Positions 45,985 to 56,042 of a stretch of DNA of 64,000 bases are shown in pieces. The notes under the pieces are model-generated. The model ran no database searches. It was not told the origin of the DNA and saw only the letters and a program-made list of their open reading frames with translations. Position numbers and translations under genes: made by a program. The DNA comes from Streptoalloteichus hindustanus. Its GTDB lineage: Bacteria > Actinomycetota > Actinomycetes > Mycobacteriales > Pseudonocardiaceae. Position 1 is the stretch's first letter. Each line of letters begins with the position of its first letter. The stretch is taken from assembly GCF_900129375.1 (NCBI RefSeq), contig NZ_FQVN01000001.1:992001-1056000 (forward strand), read 5' to 3'.

Positions 45985-46827
45985 TCAGGTGCGGGGGCGA
46001 CGCGCGCGGGCGGCGGCGATGCCGCGGCAGACCAGGTAGATCAGGAACGAGATGCCGGTGACGAAGGCGCTCACCGGCACGCCGGGCGCCAGGGAGAGCA
46101 GGATGCCGCCGACCGCCGCGACCTCCGCGAACACCACGGCGAGCACGGTGGCCAGCGCGGGGTTCGCGGTCACCCGCACGGCCGCCGCTCCCGGCGTGAC
46201 CATCAGCGCGAGGACCAGCAGCGCGCCCACGGTCTGCACGCCGAGGGCGGTCGCCACGCCGACGAGCACGGCGAACAGCGGCGAGAGGAACCGCGTCGGC
46301 ACACCCCTGGCCACGGCCACGGCCGGGTCGACGCTGGAGAACAGCAGCGGCCGGTAGATGACCGCCAGCACCACCAGCACCACGAGCGCGGAGCCGGCGA
46401 GCAGCGCCAGGTCGGTGCTGTCCACGCCGACGATCTGGCCCACGAGCAGGCTGAACTTGTTCGCCGCCCGGCCGGGGTAGAGCCACAGCAGCAGCACGCC
46501 GAGGCCGAGGCCGGAGGACAGGACGACGCCGATCACCGAGTCGCGCTCGCCGTCCCGCTGGCCGAGCAGCCCGAGCAGCAACGCCGCGACCACCGCGCCG
46601 GCGAGGGCGCCGGCGCCCACGCTCCAGCCGAGCAGCAGGGCGGCGGCGCCGCCGGTGAAGGCCAGCTCCGCGGTGCCGTGCACGGCGAAGGACATCTGCC
46701 GCGCCACGACCAGGGGCGCCAGCGCGCCGGAGACCAGGCCGAGCACGGCCGCGGCGAGCAGCGCGTGCTGGACGAAGTCGTAGCCGAGCAGGTCGAGCGT
46801 GGTGGAGAGGTCGAGGAACCGGCTCAC
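45985..46827 (-). CDS. znuB: Zinc/manganese ABC transporter permease (ZnuB-like)
   Basis: The 280-residue membrane protein is an ABC-3 family permease with eight or nine helices. Family blocks include FVQHALLAAAVLGLVSGALAP, ARQMSFAVHGTAELAFTGGA and LVGQIVGVDS. GTG 46827 overlaps the ATPase stop and follows GAGGAGACCCC. It is the third gene of znuA-znuC-znuB. Zinc rather than manganese is suggested by the His-rich loop in the binding protein and a Zur-like box upstream. Confidence 0.9.
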   Translation of the reverse strand: MSRFLDLSTTLDLLGYDFVQHALLAAAVLGLVSGALAPLVVARQMSFAVHGTAELAFTGGAAALLLGWSVGAGALAGAVVAALLLGLLGQRDGERDSVIGVVLSSGLGLGVLLLWLYPGRAANKFSLLVGQIVGVDSTDLALLAGSALVVLVVLAVIYRPLLFSSVDPAVAVARGVPTRFLSPLFAVLVGVATALGVQTVGALLVLALMVTPGAAAVRVTANPALATVLAVVFAEVAAVGGILLSLAPGVPVSAFVTGISFLIYLVCRGIAAARARRPRT

Positions 46828-47645
46828 GGGGTCTCCTCCACGTGGTGCTGGCCGCCGCCGTTCTCCGCGCCGGCCACGACGACCCGGTCGCCGACCCGGA
46901 CCACCTGGACGGGCGTGCCGTACAGCTCGGACAGCGTCGCCGAGGTCATCACCTCGTCCGGCGGGCCGATCCGGAACCGCCCGTTGACCAGGTACAGCAC
47001 CCGGTCCACCAGCGGCAGCACCGGGTTGATCTCGTGGGTCACGAACAGCACGGCGGTGCCGTGCTCCCGCGCCCGGCGGGCCACCAGCTCGCTGACCATC
47101 CGCTGGTGGGCGAGGTCGAGCGAGAGCAGCGGCTCGTCGCACAGGAGCACGTCGGGGTCGGCGACCAGCGCCTGGGCCACCCGGAGCCGCTGCTGCTCGC
47201 CGCCGGAGAGCAGGCCGACGGGCCGGTCGGCGTAGCGCGTGGCGCCCACGGCCGCCAGGGCCGCGTCGACCCGCCGCCGCCGCTCGGCGCGGCCCCGCAG
47301 GCCGAGCCCCCAGTGGTGGCCGTCCCAGCCGAGGCCGACCAGGTCCCGGCCGCGCACGGCGAGGGTGGGGTCCACGGCGCGCTGCTGGGGCACGTAGCCG
47401 ATCCGCCGGCTGCCCCGGTGCGCGGCCTCGCCACCGATCTCCACCGTGCCCGAGCTGAGCGGTCGGAGCCCGAGCAGCACCCGCATCAGGCTGGTCTTGC
47501 CGGAGCCGTTCGGGCCGAGCACGGCCAGGAACTCACCGGGGGCGACGTCGAGGTCCAGCCCGTCCCACAGCACCCGGGGGCCGTAGGCGAGGCGGGCCGA
47601 GCGCAGCCGCACGAGCGGGCGCCCGTCCCGGGTCTCCGTGCTCAC
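46824..47645 (-). CDS. znuC: Zinc ABC transporter ATP-binding protein (ZnuC-like)
   Basis: The 273-residue ATPase has Walker A LGPNGSGKTS (about residues 43-52), Q-loop YVPQQRAVDP, signature LLSGGEQQRLRVA (about 149), Walker B VLLCDEPLLSLD and switch His VTHEIN. It ends with a His-containing tail (GGGQHHVEETP). GTG 47645 overlaps the znuA stop (GTGA). It powers ZnuB. Confidence 0.93.
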   Translation of the reverse strand: MSTETRDGRPLVRLRSARLAYGPRVLWDGLDLDVAPGEFLAVLGPNGSGKTSLMRVLLGLRPLSSGTVEIGGEAAHRGSRRIGYVPQQRAVDPTLAVRGRDLVGLGWDGHHWGLGLRGRAERRRRVDAALAAVGATRYADRPVGLLSGGEQQRLRVAQALVADPDVLLCDEPLLSLDLAHQRMVSELVARRAREHGTAVLFVTHEINPVLPLVDRVLYLVNGRFRIGPPDEVMTSATLSELYGTPVQVVRVGDRVVVAGAENGGGQHHVEETP

Positions 47646-48646
47646 CGCCGCAGCGCCTTGGCCAGGTTCGCCACCTGCTCGTCCATCCACGCAAGATAGT
47701 CCTTGCCCTGCGGCAGGGTCTCGGTCATCTCCACGACCGGGAGCTTGGCGGCCTGGGCCTTCTCCCGCACCTGCCTGGTCACCGGCGACTCGGTCTGCGG
47801 GTTGTGCACCAGCGCCCGGAGCTGGCCGCCGGCCAGGAGCTGCTCCACCTCGGCGACGGCCGCGGCCGGCGGGTCGTTGCCCTCCTCGACGGCCCGGACG
47901 AAGGCGCTCGGGGAGACGTCGGTGAGCTTGGCCTGCGCCAGCAGGTAGTGGGCGATGGGCTCGGTGGCCAGCACCTTGGCGCCCTGGTTCGCCGCGGCGA
48001 TCTCGTCGACCTTGCCGTCGAGCGCCTTCAGCCGGTCCTTGAACTGCTGGGCGTTGCGGGCGAACTGGTCCTTCCGGTCCGCCTTGAGCTCGCCGAGCTG
48101 CTTGGCGACCTCGTCGGCCACGTGGCCCACCGCGTGCAGGTCGTACCAGACGTGCTCGTTCACGCCGTGGTCGTGGCTGTGGCCCTCGTGGCCGTGCCCG
48201 TGGTCGTGGTCGCCGGCCTTCTCGGCTGTCGCGGGGGCGCCGCTGGACGTGGGTGTCGCGGGGGCGCCGTGCCCGTGGTCGGCGGCCTTGACCGCCTCGA
48301 CCCGGCGCCGGTCGCCACCGGCCGAGGACAGGATCTTCTCGACGAACCGGTCGTAGCCGCCGCCGTTGAACACCACCAGCCGCGCCTTGCTGACCTCGGC
48401 GGCGTCGGCCGGCGTGCTCTCGTAGGAGTGCGGGTCGGTCGCCGGGTCGCTGACGATCGGCTTCACCTCGACCGCGTCCCCGCCGACGGCCTGCACGACG
48501 CTGCCCCACACGTTGGTGGAGGCGACCACCCGGACCCGGTCCCCGTCGGAGGCCGCCGAGCCGGCGCCACCGCACGCGGAGAGCGCGAGCGCGGTGGCGG
48601 CGAGGCCGGCCACCAGGCCAGCGGCACGCGGAAAGCGCACAGTCAT
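47642..48646 (-). CDS. znuA: Zinc-binding lipoprotein ZnuA-like
   Basis: The 334-residue product is the cluster A-I metal-binding protein of the importer. A signal peptide ends in the lipobox ALSACGG. Metal-ligand positions DPHSYESTP and NEHVWYDLH flank a His/Asp-rich loop (DHDHGHGHEGHSHDHG, about residues 145-160) typical of zinc-specific proteins. ATG 48646 is preferred over ATG 48652 because GAGGAG lies 8 nt before it. A Zur-like box lies 36-57 bp upstream. Confidence 0.93.
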   Translation of the reverse strand: MTVRFPRAAGLVAGLAATALALSACGGAGSAASDGDRVRVVASTNVWGSVVQAVGGDAVEVKPIVSDPATDPHSYESTPADAAEVSKARLVVFNGGGYDRFVEKILSSAGGDRRRVEAVKAADHGHGAPATPTSSGAPATAEKAGDHDHGHGHEGHSHDHGVNEHVWYDLHAVGHVADEVAKQLGELKADRKDQFARNAQQFKDRLKALDGKVDEIAAANQGAKVLATEPIAHYLLAQAKLTDVSPSAFVRAVEEGNDPPAAAVAEVEQLLAGGQLRALVHNPQTESPVTRQVREKAQAAKLPVVEMTETLPQGKDYLAWMDEQVANLAKALRR

Positions 48647-48682
48647 CGGCATTACTCCTCGTGGGGGACGGGCACCAGCCCG

Positions 48683-48703
48683 TAATGGAAACCGTTGTCG
48701 AGT
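48683..48703. promoter_or_regulatory. Possible Zur operator
   Basis: The 21-mer starting TAATGGAAACCGTT agrees with about 13 of 21 positions of the mycobacterial Zur box (TAATGAAAATCATTTTCATT). It lies just upstream of znuA on the minus strand. Its right half is degenerate. Confidence 0.45.
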
Positions 48704-48747
48704 TCAGCTTAGCAAGCCGGGCGGGTCGACCGCTGTGGTTCAGACAA

Positions 48748-48780
48748 CAGCGGCCCCCGTCACCAGGACGGGGGCCGCTG
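48748..48780 (-). terminator. Intrinsic terminator of the MsiK-type gene
   Basis: CAGCGGCCCCCGT (48748-48760) pairs perfectly with 48768-48780. It lies 20 bp beyond the end of the ATPase gene on the minus strand. Confidence 0.85.
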
Positions 48781-48800
48781 CGGGTCGGGGCGGGACCGGG

Positions 48801-49901
<1,101 letters not shown>

Positions 49902-50027
49902 GTGACGTCCCTTTCACTGTGATCCTGGTCTAGACAACCTAGCCGGTGCGGGCGGCGGAGGTAAGTCCGCGCGGGTCACGGTGTGGACATCGCCAACCAC
50001 GCGCCACCGCCTGGTGACCCCGTGTCG

Positions 50028-50936
50028 TCAGCCTTTCACCGCACCGCCGGTCAGCCCGCCGACCAGGAACCGCTGCACCAGGTAGAACACGACCACGGCG
50101 GGCAGCGCGACCAGGACCGAGGCCGCCGCGAGGTGGCCCCACTCCGCGCGGTTCTGCTGCACGAAGACCTGGAGGCCGACCGAGAGCGTCTTGGAGTCGT
50201 CGGCGACGGAGAGGAAGGCCGACGCGAACGCGACCTCGCCCCAGGCCGTGAGGAACGAGTAGAACGCGGTCACCGCGAGGCCGGGCCTGGCCAGCGGGAG
50301 CACCAGCCGCCAGAACACGCCGAACGGCGACAGGCCGTCGACCCGGCCGGCCTCGTCGATGTCCGTGGGCACGGCGTCGAAGTGCTCCCTGAGCATCAGG
50401 GTGCAGAAGGGCACGGTCGTGGTGCAGTAGACCAGCACCAGGCCCAGCGGCTGGCCGAGGAGTCCCAGCGCCAGCAGGATGTTGTGGAGGGGCACGATCA
50501 GCACCGCGAACGGGAACATCTGCGTCACGAGGAAGGTGAGCATCAGGCCGCGTCGACCGGGGAACCGGAACCGGCTGACCGCGTAGCCGGTCGTCGCCGA
50601 GACGAAGACGCCGACCAGCGTGCTCAACCCGGCGATGGTGACGGAGTTCCCGAACCAGGCGAGGAAGTCGCCCCTGGCTCCGGAGAGCACGTCGACGTAG
50701 TTGTCCACAGTGGATTCATCGAGCAGTCTCGGGGTCGGGCTCACCGCCCTGGTGTCCGGCTTGAACGACGTGACGAGCACCCAGAGGATCGGGAACACCG
50801 CGACGGCCGACGCGGTCACGAGCGCGCCGTGCAGGCCGATGCTGGCCAGGCGGGACCGTTGCCCTCGGCGCGCGGCCGTCGGCGCGGCGCGGGTCTCCCC
50901 GCGTGCGGACCGGAGCGCGGCGGCGTCGACGCTCAT
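50028..50936 (-). CDS. Carbohydrate ABC transporter permease (MalG type)
   Basis: The 302-residue permease has six helices and the EAA loop EAGRVDGLSPFGVFWRLVLP that contacts the ATPase. It starts at ATG 50936, two bases beyond the MalF-type stop, after a hydrophilic N-terminus of about 30 residues. It is the last gene of the binding protein-MalF-MalG operon. The sugar is unknown. It contains one TCCACAGTGGA palindrome. Confidence 0.93.
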   Translation of the reverse strand: MSVDAAALRSARGETRAAPTAARRGQRSRLASIGLHGALVTASAVAVFPILWVLVTSFKPDTRAVSPTPRLLDESTVDNYVDVLSGARGDFLAWFGNSVTIAGLSTLVGVFVSATTGYAVSRFRFPGRRGLMLTFLVTQMFPFAVLIVPLHNILLALGLLGQPLGLVLVYCTTTVPFCTLMLREHFDAVPTDIDEAGRVDGLSPFGVFWRLVLPLARPGLAVTAFYSFLTAWGEVAFASAFLSVADDSKTLSVGLQVFVQQNRAEWGHLAAASVLVALPAVVVFYLVQRFLVGGLTGGAVKG

Positions 50937-50938
50937 CG

Positions 50939-51856
50939 TCACCAGACCTCCCCCTGCCGGCGCGTCGCGCGGCGGTAGATCGTCACGAACACCAGCAACA
51001 GCGAGAGGATCAGGGCCCCGTAGGTCGACGCGACGGCGTAGTCCCTCGTGCCGCCGGAGAAGAACCGCTCGAACGCGTAGGTCACCAGGATGCGCGTGTG
51101 CGGGTTCTGGCCCGTGGTCAGGAAGATGACGTGGAACAGGTTGAACGTCCAGATGACGCCGAGCAGGACCAGCGTGCTGGACACCGACCGCAGACCGGGC
51201 AGCGTGACGTCGCGGAACCGCTGCCACGCCGTGGCCCCGTCCATCTCGGCGGCCTCGTAGAGCTCGCCAGGAATGGACTGCAGCCCGCCCAACAGGGTCA
51301 CCATCATGAACGGCACGCCCAGCCAGATGTTGATGACCATGACGGAGAGCAGCGCCAGGTCGGACTGGCCCAGCCAGACCGGCGTGGGCAGGCCGAGCCC
51401 GTCCAGCGCCTGGTTGACGACCCCGAACTGCGAGTTGAACAGGTACCGCCAGGCGAAGACGCTGATGAACGGCGGCACCGCCCACGGCAGGATGAGCAGC
51501 ACCCGGTACAGCCCCCGGAACCGCATCGGGCGGTTGAGCAGCAGCGCCAGCCCCAAACCGAGGCAGTAGTGGGCGAGGACGCAGCCGGAGGTCCAGATCA
51601 ACGTGCGGGCGAGGGTGGACCAGAACGCCCCGTAGGACTCGCCCCGGGTGAGCACCTTGACGTAGTTGTCCAGGCCGACGAACTCGTAGCTGGCCCGGCG
51701 TTCCAGCGCCGGGTTGGCGATGTTCGCCTCGTTGATGTCGGTGAAGGTGAAGTAGAGGCCCTGCGCCAGCGGCAGCAGCACGAGGACGCCGACCACGACC
51801 ACGACCGGCAGCGCCATCGCGTAGGCGTACCAGTGTCTCGCCAAGAACGTTCGCAT
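50939..51856 (-). CDS. Carbohydrate ABC transporter permease (MalF type)
   Basis: The 305-residue permease has six or seven helices and the EAA loop EAAEMDGATAWQRFRDVTLP. ATG 51856 begins MRTFLARHWYAYAMALPVVV, the usual first helix. It is followed with a 2-bp gap by the MalG-type permease, and follows the binding-protein gene by 68 bp. Confidence 0.93.
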   Translation of the reverse strand: MRTFLARHWYAYAMALPVVVVVGVLVLLPLAQGLYFTFTDINEANIANPALERRASYEFVGLDNYVKVLTRGESYGAFWSTLARTLIWTSGCVLAHYCLGLGLALLLNRPMRFRGLYRVLLILPWAVPPFISVFAWRYLFNSQFGVVNQALDGLGLPTPVWLGQSDLALLSVMVINIWLGVPFMMVTLLGGLQSIPGELYEAAEMDGATAWQRFRDVTLPGLRSVSSTLVLLGVIWTFNLFHVIFLTTGQNPHTRILVTYAFERFFSGGTRDYAVASTYGALILSLLLVFVTIYRRATRRQGEVW

Positions 51857-51924
51857 GTCGTTCCTCCCCCTCGGGCGACGCGCCGGCTCGGGAGCCGACG
51901 CCGGTCCCTCGTCCGGCCCGTCGG

Positions 51925-53178
51925 TCAGCCCTGGTCGTAGTTCGGGACGATCTGCTCCTTGTAGGCCCTGGCGACGTTGTCGGCTGCGGCCCTGGCGTCC
52001 TTCTTGCCGGCCAGCAGGTCGGCGTAGGAGACGCTCAGCGGGTCGAAGAGCTGGCCGCCCTCCGGGATCCACGGTCGCGCGTGCGCCTGGCGCAGCACGG
52101 GGACGAAGGCGGAGACCGTCGGTTGGGCGTGCACGTCGGCGTTGTCGTAGGCCGACCTCCGGGTCGGCAGCAGCCCGAGCTCCCTGGCCACGGTCACCTG
52201 CGACTCAGTGCCGCTCATGCACTGGACGAACCGCACGGCCGCGTCCCTGGCCTTCGAGCCCTGCCGGACGACGTAGTTGTGGCCCCCCACCGGGGAACTG
52301 CCCGCCCCCGCGGTCGGGCCGGGCACGGGCGCGATGCCGAGGTTGCCGGGGTCGGCCCGGAAGGCGTCGCCCCGGAGGTAGTCCGGGACCGCCCACGAGC
52401 CGTTGATCACCATGGCGGTCTCGCCGGAGGTGAAGGCGGCCTGCATGTTGGCGTAGGAGTTGGTGCGGTCCAACGCGGTCGTGGCGGCGCCGGCTTCGAT
52501 CAGCTCCTTGGCGGTGCGCAGGCCCCGCACCGCCTTCTCGCCGTTCACCGTGATCTTCCTGGCCCGGGTGTCCAGCAGGTCGCCGCCCTCGCCGTAGACG
52601 AACGGCAGCGAGTAGTAGCCGTCGTTGTTGAGGAACAGCGCCTTGGCGCCGCCCAGCTTCGGGGCGATCGCCCTGACCTCGTCCCAGGTCCTGGGCGGCT
52701 CCACGCCGGCGTCGGCGAGCTTCTTCCTGTTGTAGAACAACGCGAGCGCGTCGGAGACCTGGGGGACCGCGTACGTCCTGCCGTCGTGCCTGGTCGACTC
52801 CGCCGCGACCTGGAGGTGCTCGCCGGCGTCACCGGCCAGGTCGGTGCCGGAGAGGTCGGCGATGAGCCCGTTCCTGGCCAGCTCGGCCACCCACGCCACC
52901 TCGGCGCGGAACACGTCCGGGCCCCGGCCGGCCTGGGCGGCGTTCTTGTAGTTGTTCCTGGCCTGGTCGAACGCGACCTGCTCGACGGCCACCTGGTACC
53001 CGCCGGCGCTCGCGCACCGCTCCGCCAACCTCCGGAACACCGGGTGCTCGTTGGGGCCGCTGGTGTCCCAGTAGACGACCCGGCCGGGGTTCCCGTCGGC
53101 GGAGGAGCCGCACGAGGTGAGCACCAGGGCGCCGGCGATACCGGCCGCTATGGCAGCGGTGAGGGCTGTCCGTCGCAT
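51925..53178 (-). CDS. Extracellular carbohydrate-binding lipoprotein
   Basis: The 417-residue product has a signal peptide ending in the lipobox LVLTSCG (Cys about residue 23) and the family-1 solute-binding fold (VVYWDTSGPNEHP, GPDVFRAEVAWVAELA, YAVPQVSDALALFYNRK, FTSGETAMVINGSW). The sugar cannot be read from sequence; a maltose- or trehalose-like oligosaccharide is possible. ATG 53178 begins the signal peptide. The gene is first in the importer operon. TTGCAA repeats and a strong promoter lie upstream, next to a divergent LacI gene. Confidence 0.92.
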   Translation of the reverse strand: MRRTALTAAIAAGIAGALVLTSCGSSADGNPGRVVYWDTSGPNEHPVFRRLAERCASAGGYQVAVEQVAFDQARNNYKNAAQAGRGPDVFRAEVAWVAELARNGLIADLSGTDLAGDAGEHLQVAAESTRHDGRTYAVPQVSDALALFYNRKKLADAGVEPPRTWDEVRAIAPKLGGAKALFLNNDGYYSLPFVYGEGGDLLDTRARKITVNGEKAVRGLRTAKELIEAGAATTALDRTNSYANMQAAFTSGETAMVINGSWAVPDYLRGDAFRADPGNLGIAPVPGPTAGAGSSPVGGHNYVVRQGSKARDAAVRFVQCMSGTESQVTVARELGLLPTRRSAYDNADVHAQPTVSAFVPVLRQAHARPWIPEGGQLFDPLSVSYADLLAGKKDARAAADNVARAYKEQIVPNYDQG

Positions 53179-53220
53179 CGTCGCAGTCGTTCCCTCCCGG
53201 GCGACGGGCGCCCCACTGTG

Positions 53221-53236
53221 TTGCAAGGTTTTGCAA
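53221..53236. promoter_or_regulatory. LacI-type operator candidate, TTGCAA-N4-TTGCAA
   Basis: TTGCAA at 53221-53226 and 53231-53236 are 10 bp apart (one helical turn), 43 bp upstream of the binding-protein ATG and just downstream of its predicted promoter. A related pair is at 53354. Confidence 0.6.
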
Positions 53237-53252
53237 ATCAGTTGGCGGGGAT

Positions 53253-53280
53253 TTCATACCTGTCCGCCGTGGTGGGTCAA
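53253..53280 (-). promoter_or_regulatory. Predicted promoter of the sugar importer operon
   Basis: On the minus strand TTGACC (53275-53280), a 16-bp spacer and TATGAA (53253-53258) form one of the best sigma-A matches in the window. The TTGCAA operator lies about 17 bp downstream of the -10, in a blocking position. Confidence 0.6.
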
Positions 53281-53353
53281 GACCCACACTGGTAACCAAC
53301 CGATAACATCGCGGACATGATGGGTGATGGTCATCGCCACACCGGTCATGACT

Positions 53354-53369
53354 TTGCAAACTCTTGCGG
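53354..53369. promoter_or_regulatory. Second operator candidate, TTGCAA-N4-TTGCGG
   Basis: TTGCAA (53354-53359) and TTGCGG (53364-53369) repeat the 10-bp spacing of the operator at 53221. It lies about 70 bp before the LacI start, so autoregulation or looping with the first site is possible. Confidence 0.45.
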
Positions 53370-53438
53370 CCGACTGGCACGCTGCGCGGGAAGATGGCGG
53401 GGCGAGGAGGAGGTCCCGCCTCGGGAGGGAGGAACGGC

Positions 53439-54467
53439 GTGGCCGGACTGGCCGAGATCGCCAGGGCCGCGGGGGTCAGCGTGTCGACGGTGAGCCGCGT
53501 GCTCAACCGCCGGGCCGGTGTGAACGACGAGACCCGGCAGCGGGTCCTCACCGTGCTCGCCGAGATGCCCTACACCCCCCGCGGGCTCGGCGCCCTGCAG
53601 CGCACCGGGGTGATCGGGCTGCTGGTGCCCGAGCTGTCCAACCCGGTCTTCCCCGCCTTCGCCGAGGCGCTGGAGACCAGGGCCTCCCGACTCGGGTACG
53701 CCTCGCTGCTGTGCAACACCCGGTCGGCGAGCATGCGCGAGGAGGAGTACGTGCGCATGCTCCTGGCCAGGGGGGTCGAGGGGATGGTCTTCGTCTCTCC
53801 GGAGATCGCCAACACCGGCGGCGAGGACGTGCACGGCTACTACGCCAAACTGCTCTCCGACGGTGTGCGGATGGTCTTCGTCAACGGCGGAGCGCCGGCG
53901 TTGGACGTCCCGGACATCGCGGTGGACGAGCAGCTCGCGGGCTACCTGGCCACCCGCCACCTCATCGAGCTGGGGCACACGCGCGTCGGCTTCGTCTCCG
54001 GTCCCGCGCGCTCGCTGCCCTCGCGGCTCAAGCGGGCCGGCTGGGCCGCCGCCCTGGAGGAGGCGGGGGTGCGGGTCGACCCGGCGTGGGTCGCGCACGC
54101 GCCGTTCGGGGCGGAGGGCGGCGCCGAGGCGGCGGCCCGCCTGCTCGACGCGCCGCGGGCCCGGCCCACCGCCGTGATCTGCTCCTCCGACCACATGGCG
54201 CTCGGCGTGCTCAGGGAGGCGCACCGGCGGGGCGTCTCGGTGCCGCGCGACCTGTCCGTGGTGGGGTTCGACGACATCCCCGTGGCGTCGTACTGCGCGC
54301 CGGCGTTGACGACGCTCGCCCAGCCGATCGACGAGATGGCGCGGGCGGCCCTGGACGAGTTGTCGCTGCGGCTCGACCCGGACGGCCGGGACGCGCCGAC
54401 CGGCAACTACAGCCGGGTCTTCCGGCCCCGGCTGGTCGTCAGGGAGTCCACCGCGCCGCCGTCCTGA
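53439..54467 (+). CDS. LacI-family transcriptional regulator, probable sugar-importer repressor
   Basis: The 342-residue product starts with the LacI helix-turn-helix (LAEIARAAGVSVSTVSRVLN), a linker and a periplasmic-binding-like sugar sensor domain (GVIGLLVPELSNPVFPAFAE, HLIELGHTRVGFVSGP, VVGFDDIPVASYCAPALTT). GTG 53439 is chosen because GGGAGGGAGGAAC lies directly upstream; longer starts at 53364 or 53397 overlap the operator region. It is divergent from the importer operon, so it is the likely repressor. Confidence 0.92.
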   Translation: MAGLAEIARAAGVSVSTVSRVLNRRAGVNDETRQRVLTVLAEMPYTPRGLGALQRTGVIGLLVPELSNPVFPAFAEALETRASRLGYASLLCNTRSASMREEEYVRMLLARGVEGMVFVSPEIANTGGEDVHGYYAKLLSDGVRMVFVNGGAPALDVPDIAVDEQLAGYLATRHLIELGHTRVGFVSGPARSLPSRLKRAGWAAALEEAGVRVDPAWVAHAPFGAEGGAEAAARLLDAPRARPTAVICSSDHMALGVLREAHRRGVSVPRDLSVVGFDDIPVASYCAPALTTLAQPIDEMARAALDELSLRLDPDGRDAPTGNYSRVFRPRLVVRESTAPPS

Positions 54468-54668
54468 CCCGGGGTCGCCGTCGGCCCGCTCCCGGCGCGC
54501 GGCTCGTCGCACACTCCGCGCGCGTGGGTGAGCGCGCGTACGTGATGCCGGTGAGCAACTCGGATGCGCAAATTGGACTGGACCACAGTTCTGTCAGAGG
54601 CGACGCGCTGACCAGCGAGAACGACTGTTCTGGGGGACGAAAATCACCTGGGCTTCACGTATTGGTTC

Positions 54669-54680
54669 TGAAACGTTACG
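54669..54680. promoter_or_regulatory. LacI-type operator half-palindrome before the second LacI gene
   Basis: TGAAACGTTACG has the AACGTT centre common to LacI-family operators and lies 8 bp before the ATG at 54689. Autoregulation is the simplest reading. Confidence 0.45.
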
Positions 54681-54688
54681 GTCCATCC

Positions 54689-55789
54689 ATGGCGCGGTCT
54701 ACGAACGCGAGGCGCCCGGCCACCCTGGCTTCGCTGGCCGCGGAGCTCGGCGTCTCCCGGACAACGGTGTCCAACGCGTACAACCGCCCCGACCAGCTCT
54801 CCCCTGAGCTGAGGCGTCGGGTGCTGGAGACGGCACGCCGGCTCGGCTATCCCGGGCCGGACCCCGTCGCGCGCTCGTTGCGCACGCGGAAGGCGGGCGC
54901 GGTGGGGCTGCTGCTCACCGAGAACCTGTCCTACGCCTTCCGGGACCCGGCCGCCGTCGGCTTCCTGGAGGGACTGGCCCTGGCCTGCGAGGACGCCGGC
55001 CAGGGGCTGCTGCTCGTGCCGGCGAGCCCGGAGCGGGAGGACGTCGCCGCGGTGCACCGCGCCGGCGTGGACGGGTTCGTCGTCTACTCGGTGCCCGACG
55101 ACGACCCGCACCTGGCCGCCGTGCTGGAGCGCCCGGTGCCGACGGTCGTGTGCGACCAGCCCGAGATCGAGAACGTGGACGGCGTCGGGATCGACGACCG
55201 GGCGGCCACCACCGCGCTGGCCCGGCACCTGATCGAGCTGGGCCACCGCCGGATCGGGGTGGTCTGCATGCGGCTGGGTCGGGACCGCAACGACGACTTC
55301 GTCCCGCTGGACCGGCAGCGCAGCGCGCACTTCCACGTCCAGCGCACGCGGCTGACCGCGCTCGCCGACGCGTTCGCGACCGTCGGCGTGGACTGGGCGA
55401 CGGTGCCCGTGGTGGAGCGGTTCGACCACACCACCGCCTCCGGCGAGTCCGCGGCGGCGCAGGTGCTCGACCGCGACCCGGAGATCACCGCGCTGATCTG
55501 CACCTCGGACATCCTGGCCCTCGGGGCGATGGCGGAGGCCGGCCGGCGGGGGCTGCGCGTGCCGCAGGACCTCACGGTCACCGGGTTCGACGGCATCCCG
55601 GAGGCCGAGCGCGTCGGCCTCACGACGGTCCGGCAGCCGGTGCTGGAGAAGGGGCGGGCGGCCGGTCGGCTGCTGCTGGACAGCGCCGAGCACGGCCGGC
55701 CCCGCCGGGTCACCCTCGACACCGAGCTGATCGTCGGCCGGACCTCGGGACAGCCGCGCGCGGCGGCGCAGATCTGGTACGGCCCCTGA
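54689..55789 (+). CDS. LacI-family transcriptional regulator, second copy
   Basis: The 366-residue product has the LacI helix-turn-helix (TLASLAAELGVSRTTVSNAYN) and sensor domain (GAVGLLLTENLSYAFRDPAA, HLIELGHRRIGVVCMRLGRD, TVTGFDGIPEAERVGLTTV). An insertion of about 20 residues (RLGRDRNDDFVPLDRQRSAH) is not typical of LacI itself. ATG 54689 is the first codon before the helix-turn-helix. Its target is unknown, and no sugar gene follows it. It is not a close duplicate of the first LacI gene. Confidence 0.9.
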   Translation: MARSTNARRPATLASLAAELGVSRTTVSNAYNRPDQLSPELRRRVLETARRLGYPGPDPVARSLRTRKAGAVGLLLTENLSYAFRDPAAVGFLEGLALACEDAGQGLLLVPASPEREDVAAVHRAGVDGFVVYSVPDDDPHLAAVLERPVPTVVCDQPEIENVDGVGIDDRAATTALARHLIELGHRRIGVVCMRLGRDRNDDFVPLDRQRSAHFHVQRTRLTALADAFATVGVDWATVPVVERFDHTTASGESAAAQVLDRDPEITALICTSDILALGAMAEAGRRGLRVPQDLTVTGFDGIPEAERVGLTTVRQPVLEKGRAAGRLLLDSAEHGRPRRVTLDTELIVGRTSGQPRAAAQIWYGP

Positions 55790-56042
55790 CCTCACTCCCA
55801 CCGCGTCCCGTGGGCGCACACCTCCGCGCCTGGCGGAAGGCGTGCGCCCACGGTCCTATCCGGGCTCGGTCGTGTCCTGGCGCGGCCGGCCTTGCGGTTC
55901 ACCCGGGATTTCGCACGCCGTGCGCAGAAAACGTCACCGGTGGTGTGCGAAAACGCAGGGTGTGGTGTCGGATTCGCTGGACACGCGCGCAGAAGTCCTT
56001 GCTTGGCGGACGGGAGCCGGCCTGCTCCCTACCGTCCCTCCC

